From positions 806,001 through 870,000 of the forward strand of contig NC_017098.1 of NCBI RefSeq assembly GCF_000242595.2: a stretch of DNA of 64,000 nucleotides, read 5' to 3'. The translations under genes were made by a program, and so were the position numbers. The number at the start of each line of letters is the position of its first letter. Within the stretch, counting starts at the first letter, position 1. This document shows positions 15,335-26,147 of the stretch, piece after piece. The notes beneath the pieces are model-generated. The model was not told the origin of the DNA, searched no databases, and worked only from the letters and a program-made list of their open reading frames with translations. This DNA comes from Spirochaeta africana DSM 8902 (lineage in GTDB: Bacteria; Spirochaetota; Spirochaetia; DSM-27196; DSM-8902).

Positions 15335-17296
15335 ATGTATGATCGTCATCTTCATCCGTTGTTGGTCCGTTTTCTCGAAGGACTCAAACCCTCACCTTTC
15401 AGCAAAAAGCATGCCGGCTTTGTAACCCGCCTGTCGGCGGCATTTGACGAGTTTTACCGGGAGTACATGCGAATTTATGGTCATGTCCCCGGTGCCGAGC
15501 AGCATTTTCTGGATCTGCTGTCCTCATTGTGGGATGCGCATCGGGATCGTCCGGAGGATCTGCATGCGCGCGATCGCCAGCGAGAGGCGAACACCGACTG
15601 GTATCTGGAACCCAAGCTGGTTGCTGCCCAGATCTACCTGGATCGCTATGCCGGTGATCTTGCGGGGCTGCAGCGGCATCTGGATTACCTGCAGGAGCTG
15701 GGGATTACCGTGGTGCACCTGATGCCGATCCTGGATATGCCCGAGGGCGAGAACGACGGCGGATATGCGGTACGCGACTACCGCAAGATTGATCGCCGGT
15801 TTGGCACGATGGAACAGGTAGAAGAGCTGTCGCGCGAGCTGACCAGGCGCGGGATGCTGCTTCAGATGGATCTGGTGGTCAACCACACCGCTGATTCCCA
15901 TGAGTGGGCCCGCAAGGCGCGAGCCGGGGATCCGGCATACATCGACTACTACTATTTCTACAACGACCGCACCGTACCAGACGCCTTCGAGGCCTCGATG
16001 CCGGAGGTGTTCCCGGCGACCGCGCCGGGCAATTTTACTCACATCCCGGAGCTGGATAAATGGGTGATGACGGTCTTTCATCGCTACCAGTGGGATTTGA
16101 ACTACACCAATCCCACGGTGTTTCGCGAGATGGTGGGGATACTGCTGTATCTGGCTAACCGGGGGATCGATGTGATCCGTCTGGATGCGGTGCCGTTTCT
16201 CTGGAAGCAGATCGGCACCAACTGCCAGAATCTGGAGCAGGCGCATCAGCTGCTGAGGTTGTTTGCCCTGGCTTACAAGACGGTCGTGCCCAGTCTGGTG
16301 ACTATCTCCGAGGCGATTGTGCAGCCGCACGAGGTAGTGCGCTACTTCGGGGACGGCGATTTTGCGGGGCGCGAGACCGAGATTGCCTACCATGTTTCAC
16401 TGATGGTGCTGCTGTGGGATGCGGTGGCGACCACCAATGTACGGCTTCTTACAACCGGGCTGGAAAATATGCCGGAGATTCCCCGGGGTTGTACCTGGCT
16501 CACCTACATTCGCTGCCACGATGACATCGGGATCGGGTTTTCCGATGACGATGCACGGGCAGTCGGTTACGACCCGGCGATGCATCGCGCCTTCTGGAAG
16601 GAGATGTTTACCGGGAAGTTTCCGGGGTCGGTCAGCCGCGGCGAACTGTTTATGGAGAACAAGGCCACAGGCGATGCCCGCATCAGCGGCTCGGCAGCAT
16701 CGCTGGCAGGGCTGGAGTATGCCCTGTCCGTCAATGATCCGGCACTGGTGGATGCGGCGATCGATAAACTCTGCATGCTCTACGGGGTGGTGTTCAGCTA
16801 TGGCGGGATTCCGATTGTGTACTACGGTGACGAGATCGGCTATCTGAACGACTACGCGCACCGCAATCGGGAGGCCGAGCGCGAGGATAACCGCTGGATG
16901 CATCGCCCGATATTTGATTGGGACAAAGCTGCACTGGCAAAAGAGCAGGGTACGGTTGAGTACCGGATCTATCACCGGATGCAGCGCATGATTGCCGCCC
17001 GCAAGGCGATTGCCGAGTTCGGGCATCTTACCCAGCCGGAACTGGTGGCGTCCGGCAACGAGCATGTTTTTACCTTTTTGCGACATCTGGGCAGCAGTCG
17101 CACCCTGGTTGCTGCCAATGTTTCGCCCCAGGCACAGGTGATACCCCAGCACCTGATACACCGGATCTACGATGTGCCGGAGGCCGGCAACCTGACCCGG
17201 GTGCAGGATGTGATTACCGGCAGCTCCCCGACGATCCAGCAGGGACAGCTGCTGCTGCAGCCCTATCAGATCCTGTGGCTGCGGGATCCAGGTTGA
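15335..17296 (+). CDS. Amylosucrase (GH13 subfamily 4)
   Basis: A 653-residue GH13 enzyme matching the length and domain order of amylosucrases: helical N-domain (1-90), (beta/alpha)8 barrel with a long B' insertion, and C-terminal beta-sandwich. Catalytic signatures: region I DLVVNHT, region II DVIRLDAV with nucleophile Asp284, region III TISEAIV with acid/base Glu326, region IV RCHDDIG with His395-Asp396. The segment FLWKQIGTNCQNLEQAHQL resembles the equivalent region of the Neisseria enzyme as I remember it. No signal peptide, so it is cytoplasmic. It cleaves sucrose and transfers glucose to alpha-glucan, releasing fructose; a pure sucrose hydrolase is the alternative. TATAAT at 15321-15326 lies 8 nt before the ATG, another possible leaderless start. 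Confidence 0.88.
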   Translation: MYDRHLHPLLVRFLEGLKPSPFSKKHAGFVTRLSAAFDEFYREYMRIYGHVPGAEQHFLDLLSSLWDAHRDRPEDLHARDRQREANTDWYLEPKLVAAQIYLDRYAGDLAGLQRHLDYLQELGITVVHLMPILDMPEGENDGGYAVRDYRKIDRRFGTMEQVEELSRELTRRGMLLQMDLVVNHTADSHEWARKARAGDPAYIDYYYFYNDRTVPDAFEASMPEVFPATAPGNFTHIPELDKWVMTVFHRYQWDLNYTNPTVFREMVGILLYLANRGIDVIRLDAVPFLWKQIGTNCQNLEQAHQLLRLFALAYKTVVPSLVTISEAIVQPHEVVRYFGDGDFAGRETEIAYHVSLMVLLWDAVATTNVRLLTTGLENMPEIPRGCTWLTYIRCHDDIGIGFSDDDARAVGYDPAMHRAFWKEMFTGKFPGSVSRGELFMENKATGDARISGSAASLAGLEYALSVNDPALVDAAIDKLCMLYGVVFSYGGIPIVYYGDEIGYLNDYAHRNREAEREDNRWMHRPIFDWDKAALAKEQGTVEYRIYHRMQRMIAARKAIAEFGHLTQPELVASGNEHVFTFLRHLGSSRTLVAANVSPQAQVIPQHLIHRIYDVPEAGNLTRVQDVITGSSPTIQQGQLLLQPYQILWLRDPG

Positions 17297-17333
17297 GCGC
17301 GGAGCGCGAACTGCCGGGGAGCCAGTCTGGCAG

Positions 17334-17353
17334 AGCCCGGCGGGTGCCGGGCT
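17334..17353. terminator. Hairpin between convergent amylosucrase and thioredoxin-like genes
   Basis: Perfect 8-bp stem AGCCCGGC/GCCGGGCT with loop GGGT. There is no T tract on either side, so termination efficiency is uncertain; it sits between two gene 3' ends. Confidence 0.5.
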
Positions 17354-17376
17354 GCCGAACTCGATCCCGGGGATGA

Positions 17377-17841
17377 TCAGGGACTGATGCCGAAGCGCTG
17401 GTAGAACCTGTCGCGCGGCAGGTGGTTGGAGTCGCCCAGATACTGCCCGTGGTGGTAATAGCGGACATAGGGGATAAAGCCGTTTTTCCAGGTGCCTTCC
17501 TTGAGCTGCATGAACTCCTGCTGGTAGGGGGCCGTGTTGTAGACGATAACGAATACCGCGACGTTGTCCGGGTTGGCGGAAGCGGGCGCGGCTGTGTCGG
17601 CGTCGGGCGAGGCTGTAGCGGGAGAGGGGGCTGGAGTGGCCGCGGCGGCCGGGTTGGCAGCGGTGCTACGCGGTGCGGCTTCTTCGTTGAGCCAGCGCTG
17701 CATGGCTTTCCAGTCCGGGCACCAGTCCTGGGTGGAGATGATCGCGACATGTTCGGCGGCGGTGCGGATGTGTTCCGGAAACTCGCCAGCCGCAATTGTG
17801 GTGTGGATATCCTGTTCGGTAATGGTATGCAGTGTGATCAT
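17377..17841 (-). CDS. Thioredoxin-like protein with a low-complexity insert
   Basis: A 154-residue cytoplasmic protein. The first ~55 residues include STQDWCPDWKAMQRWL, reminiscent of a thioredoxin active-site helix but with a single Cys (WCPDW) instead of WCxxC. Residues ~56-90 are almost only Ala, Pro, Thr, Ser and Asp. The last ~65 residues (VAVFVIVYNTAPYQQEFMQL to YQRFGISP) look like the second half of a thioredoxin fold, including ENG-like NGFIPYVRYYHHGQ. Start ATG 17841 has AAAGGAGCTGCC upstream. It is divergent from thioredoxin reductase 248 bp away, supporting a redox role. The linker splitting the fold is odd; whether the protein is active is unknown. Confidence 0.6.
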   Translation of the reverse strand: MITLHTITEQDIHTTIAAGEFPEHIRTAAEHVAIISTQDWCPDWKAMQRWLNEEAAPRSTAANPAAAATPAPSPATASPDADTAAPASANPDNVAVFVIVYNTAPYQQEFMQLKEGTWKNGFIPYVRYYHHGQYLGDSNHLPRDRFYQRFGISP

Positions 17842-17946
17842 GGCAGCTCCTTTGCGGTGATGTTCCTGTGTAGTATACTGAGCGCACTGCACCGCGGGCA
17901 AATCCCGGTCAACAGCGTGCGCGGGTTGTGCGATGTGGGGGCTGCA

Positions 17947-18027
17947 TGGTGCGGGGGCTTGCCGTCGCGCGCGCGGGGTCAGGCCGCAGCCGGGACCAGC
18001 CCGGGCTCCTGGTGCGGGGGCTTGCCG
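17947..18027 (+). repeat. 18-bp direct repeats upstream of trxB
   Basis: TGGTGCGGGGGCTTGCCG occurs at 17947-17964 and again at 18010-18027 in the intergenic region between the thioredoxin-like gene and trxB. The rest of this ~250-bp stretch carries only the trxB promoter. Confidence 0.6.
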
Positions 18028-18040
18028 CTGGCAGGGTATT

Positions 18041-18069
18041 TTGTTAATATAGTAAAAACTATATATACA
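18041..18069 (+). promoter_or_regulatory. Promoter of thioredoxin reductase
   Basis: TTGTTA (18041-18046), 17-nt spacer, TATACA (18064-18069), with a Shine-Dalgarno leader before ATG 18089. Confidence 0.5.
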
Positions 18070-18088
18070 CACAAGGAGTACAGAGGAT

Positions 18089-19033
18089 ATGGCAGATACA
18101 CGCAAGGTAATTATAATCGGATCGGGGCCGGCAGCGCATACGGCGGCTATCTATGCAGCGCGGGCCGAACTGCAGCCGCTGCTGTTCGAGGGGTTTATGG
18201 CTGGCGGTGTTGCGGCGGGCGGTCAGCTCACCACTACCACCGAGGTAGAGAACTTTCCGGGTTTTCCCGAGGGGATCAGTGGTCCGGCGCTGATGGATCA
18301 GATGCGTGCGCAGTCTCTGCGCTTCGGTACCGAGATCAAGACCGAGACGGTAAGTGCGGTCGATATGTCGAAGCGGCCGTTCACCGTGACGGCCGACAGC
18401 GGTGAGTACCTGGCAGAGGCGGTGATTGTGTCCACCGGCGCGACCGCCAAGCGGCTGCAGCTGCCGGGCGAGGATCGCTTGTGGCAGCGGGGTATATCGG
18501 CCTGTGCGGTCTGCGACGGCGCCCTGCCGTTGTTTCGCAATCAGCCGCTGGTGGTGATTGGCGGCGGCGACAGCGCGGCCGAGGAGGCCTCGTTTCTGAC
18601 CAAGTACGGCAGCTCGGTAACGATGCTGGTGCGGCGCGATGAATTGCGGGCAAGCAAGGCCATGCAGAAGCGGGTGTTCGAGAACGAGAAGATTACGGTT
18701 ATGTGGAATACCGAAGCCCAGGAGGTTCTGGGCGAGAAGATGCTGGAGCAGGTGCGGGTGCGCAACAACAAGACCGGCGAGGAGCAGCTGCTCCCGGCCA
18801 AGGGGCTGTTTTACGCAATCGGGCACAAGCCGAATACCGATTTCCTCGGCGATGCCCTGGACAAGGACGAGACCGGCTACCTGGTAACCGTGCCGGGCAC
18901 AACCCGAACCAATGTTCCCGGGGTGTTTGCCTGCGGGGATGTGCAGGACAAGCATTATCGCCAGGCGGTAACCGCGGCCGGCAGTGGCTGTATGGCTGCC
19001 CTGGACGCCGAGAAGTTCCTGATCGAGGAGTAG
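18089..19033 (+). CDS. trxB: Thioredoxin reductase
   Basis: A 314-residue low-molecular-weight thioredoxin reductase, NADPH and FAD dependent. FAD motif [16 protein letters not shown] (11-26); [20 protein letters not shown]; redox-active CAVCDG with Cys139 and Cys142; NADPH motif [16 protein letters not shown] motif [27 protein letters not shown]. Usual active sites read CATC; here the second position is Val. ATG 18089 is preceded by AAGGAG and a GAGGAT. It keeps thioredoxin reduced for ribonucleotide reductase and repair of protein disulfides. Confidence 0.95.
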   Translation: MADTRKVIIIGSGPAAHTAAIYAARAELQPLLFEGFMAGGVAAGGQLTTTTEVENFPGFPEGISGPALMDQMRAQSLRFGTEIKTETVSAVDMSKRPFTVTADSGEYLAEAVIVSTGATAKRLQLPGEDRLWQRGISACAVCDGALPLFRNQPLVVIGGGDSAAEEASFLTKYGSSVTMLVRRDELRASKAMQKRVFENEKITVMWNTEAQEVLGEKMLEQVRVRNNKTGEEQLLPAKGLFYAIGHKPNTDFLGDALDKDETGYLVTVPGTTRTNVPGVFACGDVQDKHYRQAVTAAGSGCMAALDAEKFLIEE

Positions 19034-19151
19034 GGGCGCGGTGCGGCGCAGATGCCGCGGCGCTGAGCCGTGCCGCGGCATTACAATCGCGTTGCCGGCC
19101 CGGGGGGCAGTGCATCGCGACCGCGCGGCTGTACCTGCTCCCTGCCCAGGC

Positions 19152-20160
<1,009 letters not shown>

Positions 20161-20168
<8 letters not shown>

Positions 20169-22836
20169 TGGTCTCCTCCCCGGTATGGTGAGCGTTCCGG
20201 GTGTCTTCCCCGGACAGCTCCCTCATAAAACTGTCAATATCTGCCATATATCGGGGCATACGCTGTACGTCCCAGTTCTCGGCAGCGTCGGCCAGCTTCC
20301 GCAGCAGTTGCCCCAATCTGCTGTCGGGGTCCGACAGGATGCCGCTGGCCACCTGCTGTTGGGCCCAGGATTGCAAATCCCGTGGAATCATACGGGCCTT
20401 CAGGGTGGCGAAATTCTCTATCTCCCGGTTCAGCCAGGTCTCTGCAGTGAGGGCATCGGGAAAACTCCGGCTGGCAGGTTCGCTGTCTGCAGCGGCCTGG
20501 TGTGGATTGTGGGTGTCGGTGCGCTGACTGGCCGGCTGGATCCCCTCCAGCAGCAGCGTGAATACCGCTCCCTCCCCGGGAGTTCCGTGCGCCTCAAGTC
20601 TGCCCCCCATTTGGGTGCACAGTCGCTGGGCGATGGTCAGGCCAAGCCCGCTGCCGCCAAATCGGCGGGCATCGCTGCTGTCGGCCTGGTAGAATGGCTG
20701 GAATATCCGGTCTATCTCGGCTGGATCCAGCCCGATGCCGGTGTCGCGAATACGAACTGCCAGGGTACCGGTCTGCGGGCCGCGGGCCGGATCTTCGTCT
20801 GTTGCCGCGGCCTCGGGCTGTGGTGAGCCTGTGGGCTGTGTCGCGGTTTTTGCCCGAGCTGCGTCCGCGGGTTTCACTGAGTTCGCGCGGGAGCACCAGC
20901 GCAATTTGATACTGATTTCCCCCGACGGGGTAAACTTTACCGCGTTGTCCAGGAGGATATCAACGAGTTGCCGGAATCGGACCGGGTCCATGTATACATT
21001 AGGAACAGAGGAGCCAGCGGGGTTATCCAGTATCCTGATCGCGGTATCGCGGGTGCGCGGCTGGTACAGTGCCACCAGTTCCCGGACAATGCCCACCGGG
21101 TTTACCCGGTCGGTTTCCAGGCCGATCGACCGCGACTCAATCCTGGACAGATCGATGATCGAAGTTATGATGGAGTTCAGCTGGGTTCCAGCCTCTACAA
21201 TATGTTTGGCATAGTCACTGGTCTGGTCATCGGTCTGCTGTTCCAGTATCAGGCGGCTAAAGCCAAGGATACCGTTCAGCGGGGTACGCAGCTCATGGCT
21301 GATGGTCCGCAGGAATGCAGTCTTGGCCCGATCAGAGTCCTCGGCGGCCATTTTGGCCTGGAGGAGGGCATCCTGCACCGCCAGGCGCTCACTGGCATCG
21401 ATCTGCACCGCAACGTATCCCTCCAGCTGGCCTTTGGTGCCGATCAGTGGAGAGATAGTCTGGTCAGCGGTGTACAGCTGCCCATCCTTGCGCTGGTTGG
21501 TGATCTGTTCGTACCACTGACTGCCTACCTGGATGGTGGCCCACAACCGGGTGTAGTAGTCACGCGGCATCCGGCCGGACTGCAGCAGGCGCGGATTCTG
21601 GCCGACTACCTCGCTGCGGCTGTAGCCGGTCAGCTGTTCAAAGGCCGGATTCACATAGGTGATGATTCCTGCCGGGTCGGTCAGGTAGACGGCATGTGCT
21701 GTCGACTCCACGGCGCGGCGAAAGGCACGGGTGTGTCGCTCGGCGATGCGCCTGCGGCCGTTGTTCACCAGCAGCAGCAGTATCATCAAACTGAGGACCG
21801 CAATCACCGCAATGGTAATGACCAGATATCGGCGGTAGCGGGCAAACAGCTCTTCGGGACTGTTATGGAAAATGGTGCCGGGCGGAAAGCTGCCTGGCTG
21901 CAGCCCCAGTTCGCGCATTACCGGATAATCAATCAGGTAGCGATTGATCCCTTCCCGACGTATCGGCAGCTCCCAGGGAGCAACCCCGTCGGCGAGTATT
22001 TTTGCTATATATTCGCCGGCAGCATAACCGTGCTGGTAGCCGCTGGTCATGTATCCCCCGAGCACCCCGGTGTCCAGGGCATCGTCCCAGGCGGTATAGA
22101 TGGGGCGGCGTCCTGCATTCAGGATGAGCTGTACCGATTCCGACAGGCTCAGACTGATACCGTCCGGTGGCGAGAAATAGCCCAGAAACAGCATCGGTAT
22201 TTTCGGGTGTTTCTGTAATACCGTATCGAGTTCCTGCCGCTCGGGTGCAATCAGAATTATGGGTTCTGCATCCCAGCCGCGTCGCCCTGCTTCGATCTGA
22301 TTCAGAAAGCCAGGCAGCCCGGGCCTATCGTCGCTGAGTACCAGGAATTTTTCTGTGTCGGGATGCAGCCGCTGCATCAGCCGCACAATCGGTGCCAGTT
22401 CCACTGCCTCGTAAATCCCGGTGTGCGGTGGCCGTCGGCGGTCGAAGCGTGGATCGATAGTATCAACAGCAGCAAACACCATCGGGGTATCGGGAAACAG
22501 CTGTTGTCCATGACGGGAGTAGAGATCGTAGGCCTGTTCGTCACTGACAAACACCAGATCAAAGGTGATGTTCCGGTACTTATTCCGCAACAGATTGAGC
22601 AGATCGGGTTCGTAGCCGAGCGGGTCAATTCGCTTGGCATCCATAAATTCATGAAACAGCTGAGTTGGACCAAGCAGTTCATCCAGCGCATTCTCCAGCC
22701 CGCGAATCTGGCGGGCCGTCCAGAGATACTCCGTATGGTAGGAGTGCAGCGCCAGAATACGGGGTTGGGCCTCGGCTGCCCCGGACAAAGCGACAGAAAT
22801 CAGCAGCAGCACAGCTGTAAATAGAAGGTTTCTCAC
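20161..22836 (-). CDS. Sensor histidine kinase with periplasmic ABC-substrate-binding-like domain and PAS
   Basis: An 891-residue membrane kinase. Signal peptide 1-23; periplasmic region ~25-325 resembling the ABC_sub_bind family (ALHSYHTEYLWTARQIRGLENAL, YKNITFDLVFVSDEQAYD-like). One membrane segment ~333-356 (YLVITIAVIAVLSLMILLLLV), PAS ~375-490 (GYSRSEVVGQNPRLLQSG), HisKA with His514 in SHELRTPLNG, and HATPase with DNAVKFTPSG, DTGIGLDPAE and GSGLGLTIA. A variable Pro/Ala/Thr-rich loop lies inside the ATPase lid. The ~130-residue C-terminal tail is helical and unassigned. GTG 22836 is set by a promoter ending 6 nt before it. It probably senses a small ligand and phosphorylates the downstream REC-GGDEF protein. 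Confidence 0.88.
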
Positions 22837-22842
22837 CTTCTG

Positions 22843-22871
22843 AGCATAATGCTATCCGACCCGGTTTGCAA
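22843..22871 (-). promoter_or_regulatory. Leaderless-type promoter of the sensor kinase operon
   Basis: Minus strand TTGCAA (22871-22866), 17-nt spacer, TATGCT (22848-22843), 6 nt, then GTG at 22836. Confidence 0.65.
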
Positions 22872-22948
22872 AGGGCGAAAGCGCGCGCTCCAGCACCCCA
22901 TGGATATGCGAGATTGCTACGCCGTAGTTGGTAATCGGGGCCCTGACC

Positions 22949-24469
22949 CTACAGAAATATCCGGTAGACCGGGTTGGCGGTTTCATCCTGGTAGGAGTAG
23001 CCCAGTTTATCCAGCCGTGCACGGAAATCATCGCGGTCAGGGAGCGGTACCTGAAACCCGCAGAGGACCCTGCCGTACGCCGCCCCGTGATTGCGATAAT
23101 GAAACAGCGAGATGTTCCAGCGCTTGCCGATTCGCTTCAGAAAGTTCAGCAGTGCACCGGGGCGTTCCGGAAACACGAATCCATACAGCACCTCGTCGGC
23201 AGCATGATGCGAGCGTCCTCCAACCATATGGCGAATGTGCGACTTGGCGATCTGGTTGTCGGTCAGATCCAGCACCGGAAAACCGGCGTGCTGCAGCTCA
23301 CCCAGCATCTGTTCACGTTCCGGGCGCCCTGATATCTGAATCCCGACAAAGATATTGGCCTCGTCCTGATCATCAAAACGATAGTTGAACTCGGTGATTG
23401 AGCGTTTGCCCAGCAGGCTGCAGAACCGCAGGAAGGATCCCGGGCGTTCGGGGATGGTAACCGCCAGCAAGGCCTCACGCTCCTCGCCAACCTCGGCCTG
23501 TTCGGCGACATAGCGCAGACGATCGAAGTTCATGTTGGCACCGCTGGCCACTGCGATAAGCCGTTGCCCGCTGCAGTGCTCTCGGGCGACATATTTCTTT
23601 ACCCCGGCAAGGGCAAGCGCCCCGGCAGGCTCGGCCACAGAGCGGGTGTCATCGAACATGTCCTTTACCGCCCCGCAGATCTCGTCTGAACTTACGGTAA
23701 TTACCTCATCAACATGGGTGCGGCAAATCTCCCACGGGTGTTCCCCGACCTGGGCCACCGCTACGCCATCGGCAAAGATGCCAACCTGCTCCAGTTTCAC
23801 GCGCTTTCCGGCAGCAAGCGCCGCCGCGAGACAGGCCGACTCCTCGAACTCGACCCCGATCACCCGAATCTCCGGCTGCAGATATTTGATGTAGGCAGCC
23901 ATTCCGGCCGCCAGCCCCCCGCCACCTACCGGAATAAACACTGCGTCGACAGGCTGGGTACACTGGTGCAGGATCTCCCGGGCCACCGTACCCTGGCCGG
24001 CGATGGTGAGCGGATCATCGTAGGGATGGATGTAGGTAAGCCCGTGCTCCTCCATCAATTTGCGGGAGTGCGCTGCAGCCTCGTCAAAGGCATCCCCGTG
24101 CAGCACAACCTTCACGTACGATCCGCCGTGGCTGCGGACAGCCTCAACCTTTATCTCGGGGGTGGTCTTGGGCATGACGATGGTGGCGCGAATCTTGAGC
24201 TTGCGCGCCGAGTAGGCAGTTCCCTGGGCATGATTCCCGGCTGAGGCACAGATGACCCCGCGTTCACGCTCCGCGCTGCTCAGGTTGGCCATGCGATTAT
24301 AGGCCCCGCGTATCTTGAAGGAGAAAACCGGCTGCAGATCCTCACGCTTTATCAGCACGGTGTTTCCCAGTCGAGTGGAAAGATTGCGCGCAGGTTCCAG
24401 CGGGGTCTCGTGGGCGGCCTCGTATACCTTGGCATTCAGGATGCGTTTTATGGTGTCGTGCAGGGTCAT
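22949..24469 (-). CDS. ilvA: Threonine ammonia-lyase, biosynthetic
   Basis: A 506-residue PLP enzyme converting threonine to 2-oxobutanoate, the first step to isoleucine. The catalytic domain (1-325) has the PLP lysine in SFKIRGA (Lys52), the ASAGNHAQG loop and the glycine phosphate loop PVGGGGLAAG. The C-terminal ~180 residues contain two ACT-like regulatory domains (ALLAVTIPERPGSFLRF; EVLYGFVFPERPGALLNF), as in the long E. coli-type enzyme subject to isoleucine feedback. There is no leader: the ATG lies 8 nt after a TATGCT -10 box with a perfect TTGACA -35. It is monocistronic and divergent from the amino-acid ABC operon. Confidence 0.95.
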   Translation of the reverse strand: MTLHDTIKRILNAKVYEAAHETPLEPARNLSTRLGNTVLIKREDLQPVFSFKIRGAYNRMANLSSAERERGVICASAGNHAQGTAYSARKLKIRATIVMPKTTPEIKVEAVRSHGGSYVKVVLHGDAFDEAAAHSRKLMEEHGLTYIHPYDDPLTIAGQGTVAREILHQCTQPVDAVFIPVGGGGLAAGMAAYIKYLQPEIRVIGVEFEESACLAAALAAGKRVKLEQVGIFADGVAVAQVGEHPWEICRTHVDEVITVSSDEICGAVKDMFDDTRSVAEPAGALALAGVKKYVAREHCSGQRLIAVASGANMNFDRLRYVAEQAEVGEEREALLAVTIPERPGSFLRFCSLLGKRSITEFNYRFDDQDEANIFVGIQISGRPEREQMLGELQHAGFPVLDLTDNQIAKSHIRHMVGGRSHHAADEVLYGFVFPERPGALLNFLKRIGKRWNISLFHYRNHGAAYGRVLCGFQVPLPDRDDFRARLDKLGYSYQDETANPVYRIFL

Positions 24470-24477
24470 GGGAAATC

Positions 24478-24506
24478 AGCATAGAAAAGCGGGCTACCGG
24501 TGTCAA
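24478..24506 (-). promoter_or_regulatory. Leaderless-type promoter of ilvA
   Basis: Minus strand TTGACA (24506-24501), 17-nt spacer, TATGCT (24483-24478), then 8 nt to ATG 24469. No Shine-Dalgarno could fit. Confidence 0.65.
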
Positions 24507-24550
24507 GTGAAGCCGAAACAGATTGACACCTGCCGGAAAAATCCGCAAAA

Positions 24551-24571
24551 TTATGCATAAGGAGTGCATAA
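24551..24571 (+). promoter_or_regulatory. Inverted repeat enclosing the Shine-Dalgarno of the amino-acid ABC operon
   Basis: TTATGCA (24551-24557) and TGCATAA (24565-24571) are perfect 7-bp complements flanking TAAGGAG, the ribosome site, and the second arm includes the A of the start codon. TTATGCATAA at 24551-24560 is also a 10-bp palindrome. It could be a protein operator or an RNA hairpin presenting or hiding the ribosome site. Confidence 0.5.
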
Positions 24572-25338
24572 TGATTCATAAACTGATGCGAGCGATAATC
24601 GCCGTCGGAATGGCTGCCCTGCTGGCTGCCGCATTTGTCAGCTGCCAGGCGGAGGAAACCGGTCGTCCGGAGCGCCTGGTTATCGCAACCGATGCTACCT
24701 GGCCCCCGATGCAGTATGTTGATGAGAACCGCGAGATTGTCGGCTTTGACATCGACCTGATCAATGCGATCGGCGAGGCAGCTGATGTAGAGATCGAGGT
24801 TCGCAACACCGCCTGGGACGGGATTTTTGCCGGTCTGCTGAACCGCGACTATGATGCAGTTATCAGCTCGGTGACAATTACCGAGGATCGTCAGCGAACC
24901 ATGGATTTCTCGACCCCGTATCTTAACGCCGGGCAGGTGCTTATCGTGCGCAGCGAAACCGAGGGTGTCTCTGAACTGGCTGATCTTGCCGGGCAGGCTG
25001 TCGGCGCCCAGATCGGTACCACCGGGTTCTTTGAGGTGCAGAACACCGCCGGGATCGAAGCCCTGAGCTATGACGAGATCGGACTGGCTATCGAGGATCT
25101 GGCCAACGGGCAGATTGCCGGGGTTGTAGCCGATACCCCGATTGCCGCCAACTATGTGCTGCAAAACGAGAACTATCGTGATCAGCTCATGATAGTCGGA
25201 GAGCCTTTTACCGAGGAGTACTTCGGGATCGCAGTGCGTCAGGGCAACGAACGGGTACTGTCGGTAATCAACGAGGGACTGGAAGCAGTTATTGCTGCCG
25301 GCCTGATCGAGGAGCTGGAGGACAAGTGGCTTCGCTAA
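24571..25338 (+). CDS. Polar amino-acid ABC transporter binding protein (family 3)
   Basis: A 255-residue lipoprotein of the SBP_bac_3 family. Signal sequence 1-24 ending FVSC, with Cys25 the probable lipidation site, a relaxed lipobox. The mature part starts with LVIATDATWPPMQYVDENREIVGFDIDL and contains the ligand-contact signatures MDFSTPYLNAGQVLIVR and QIGTTGFF. It binds a polar amino acid outside the inner membrane and delivers it to the permease encoded next, whose start overlaps its end by 13 bp. Ligand identity (Arg, Gln, Glu, Cys) cannot be fixed by eye. Confidence 0.9.
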   Translation: MIHKLMRAIIAVGMAALLAAAFVSCQAEETGRPERLVIATDATWPPMQYVDENREIVGFDIDLINAIGEAADVEIEVRNTAWDGIFAGLLNRDYDAVISSVTITEDRQRTMDFSTPYLNAGQVLIVRSETEGVSELADLAGQAVGAQIGTTGFFEVQNTAGIEALSYDEIGLAIEDLANGQIAGVVADTPIAANYVLQNENYRDQLMIVGEPFTEEYFGIAVRQGNERVLSVINEGLEAVIAAGLIEELEDKWLR

Positions 25339-26147
25339 GCCCGAAGGATGCAGCTGCGCATAGCGCAGCTGCTGATCCGGTCGGCCCGGTCATGGTACCG
25401 GATGGGGCACTCATCCCCGATGACAGTTCCGGGTCGCTGTTCAGCGCCTGGAACATCTCGTTTTTCGGCGCCATGTCGGCTCTTATCCTGCTGCCACTGC
25501 TGGGCCCATCCCAGTACCGTGAGATTATTGCGTTTGTACCGGACGGGGTGTTGAGTACCTTTCAGGTTACCCTGACCTCGATTGCCCTGGCACTGGTCAT
25601 CGGTCTGTTTGCAGGTCTGGGCCGCATCTCCAAGGTCACGATTGTAAATCGCATTGCCACGATCTATGTAGAGGTTATCCGCGGGATTCCACTGCTGGTG
25701 CAGCTGTTTTATATCTACTTCGCCCTGGGGCGATTCTTTTCCCTGCCGCGAATGACCGCTGCAATTATTGCCATGTCGGTGTGTTACGGGGCGTACCTGG
25801 CCGAGATCTTCCGGGCCGGGATTCTGTCGATCCCCCGCGGGCAGATGGAGGCAGCGCTGGCTCTCGGTATGTCTCGCAGCCAGGCGATGCGAAAGGTAAT
25901 CATCCCGCAAACCCTGCGGATTATTCTGCCGCCTATCGGCAATGAATTTATTGCCATGCTCAAGGACTCGTCACTGGTGTCTATTCTGGCGGTCTCGGAT
26001 CTGCTGCGCCGCGGTCGGGAATATGCCTCGACCACATTTTATTATTTTGAAAGTTATACCATCGTAGCCCTGATCTACCTGGTAATGACCCTGTTCTTTT
26101 CGCGGCTGGTAGCCGCCATGGAAGCGAGGATTAGCCGCCGTGACTGA
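25326..26147 (+). CDS. Amino-acid ABC transporter permease (HisM/GlnP type)
   Basis: A 273-residue inner-membrane permease. The cytoplasmic N-terminal ~45 residues are unusual, rich in Ala, Pro and Asp. Then come about five membrane segments, with the family motif [20 protein letters not shown] and the EAA loop [36 protein letters not shown] written in two parts. GTG start 25326 with GGAGG 8 nt before it, nested in the end of the binding-protein gene; it also overlaps the next gene by 8 bp. A single permease probably homodimerises. Confidence 0.92.
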   Translation: MASLSPKDAAAHSAAADPVGPVMVPDGALIPDDSSGSLFSAWNISFFGAMSALILLPLLGPSQYREIIAFVPDGVLSTFQVTLTSIALALVIGLFAGLGRISKVTIVNRIATIYVEVIRGIPLLVQLFYIYFALGRFFSLPRMTAAIIAMSVCYGAYLAEIFRAGILSIPRGQMEAALALGMSRSQAMRKVIIPQTLRIILPPIGNEFIAMLKDSSLVSILAVSDLLRRGREYASTTFYYFESYTIVALIYLVMTLFFSRLVAAMEARISRRD

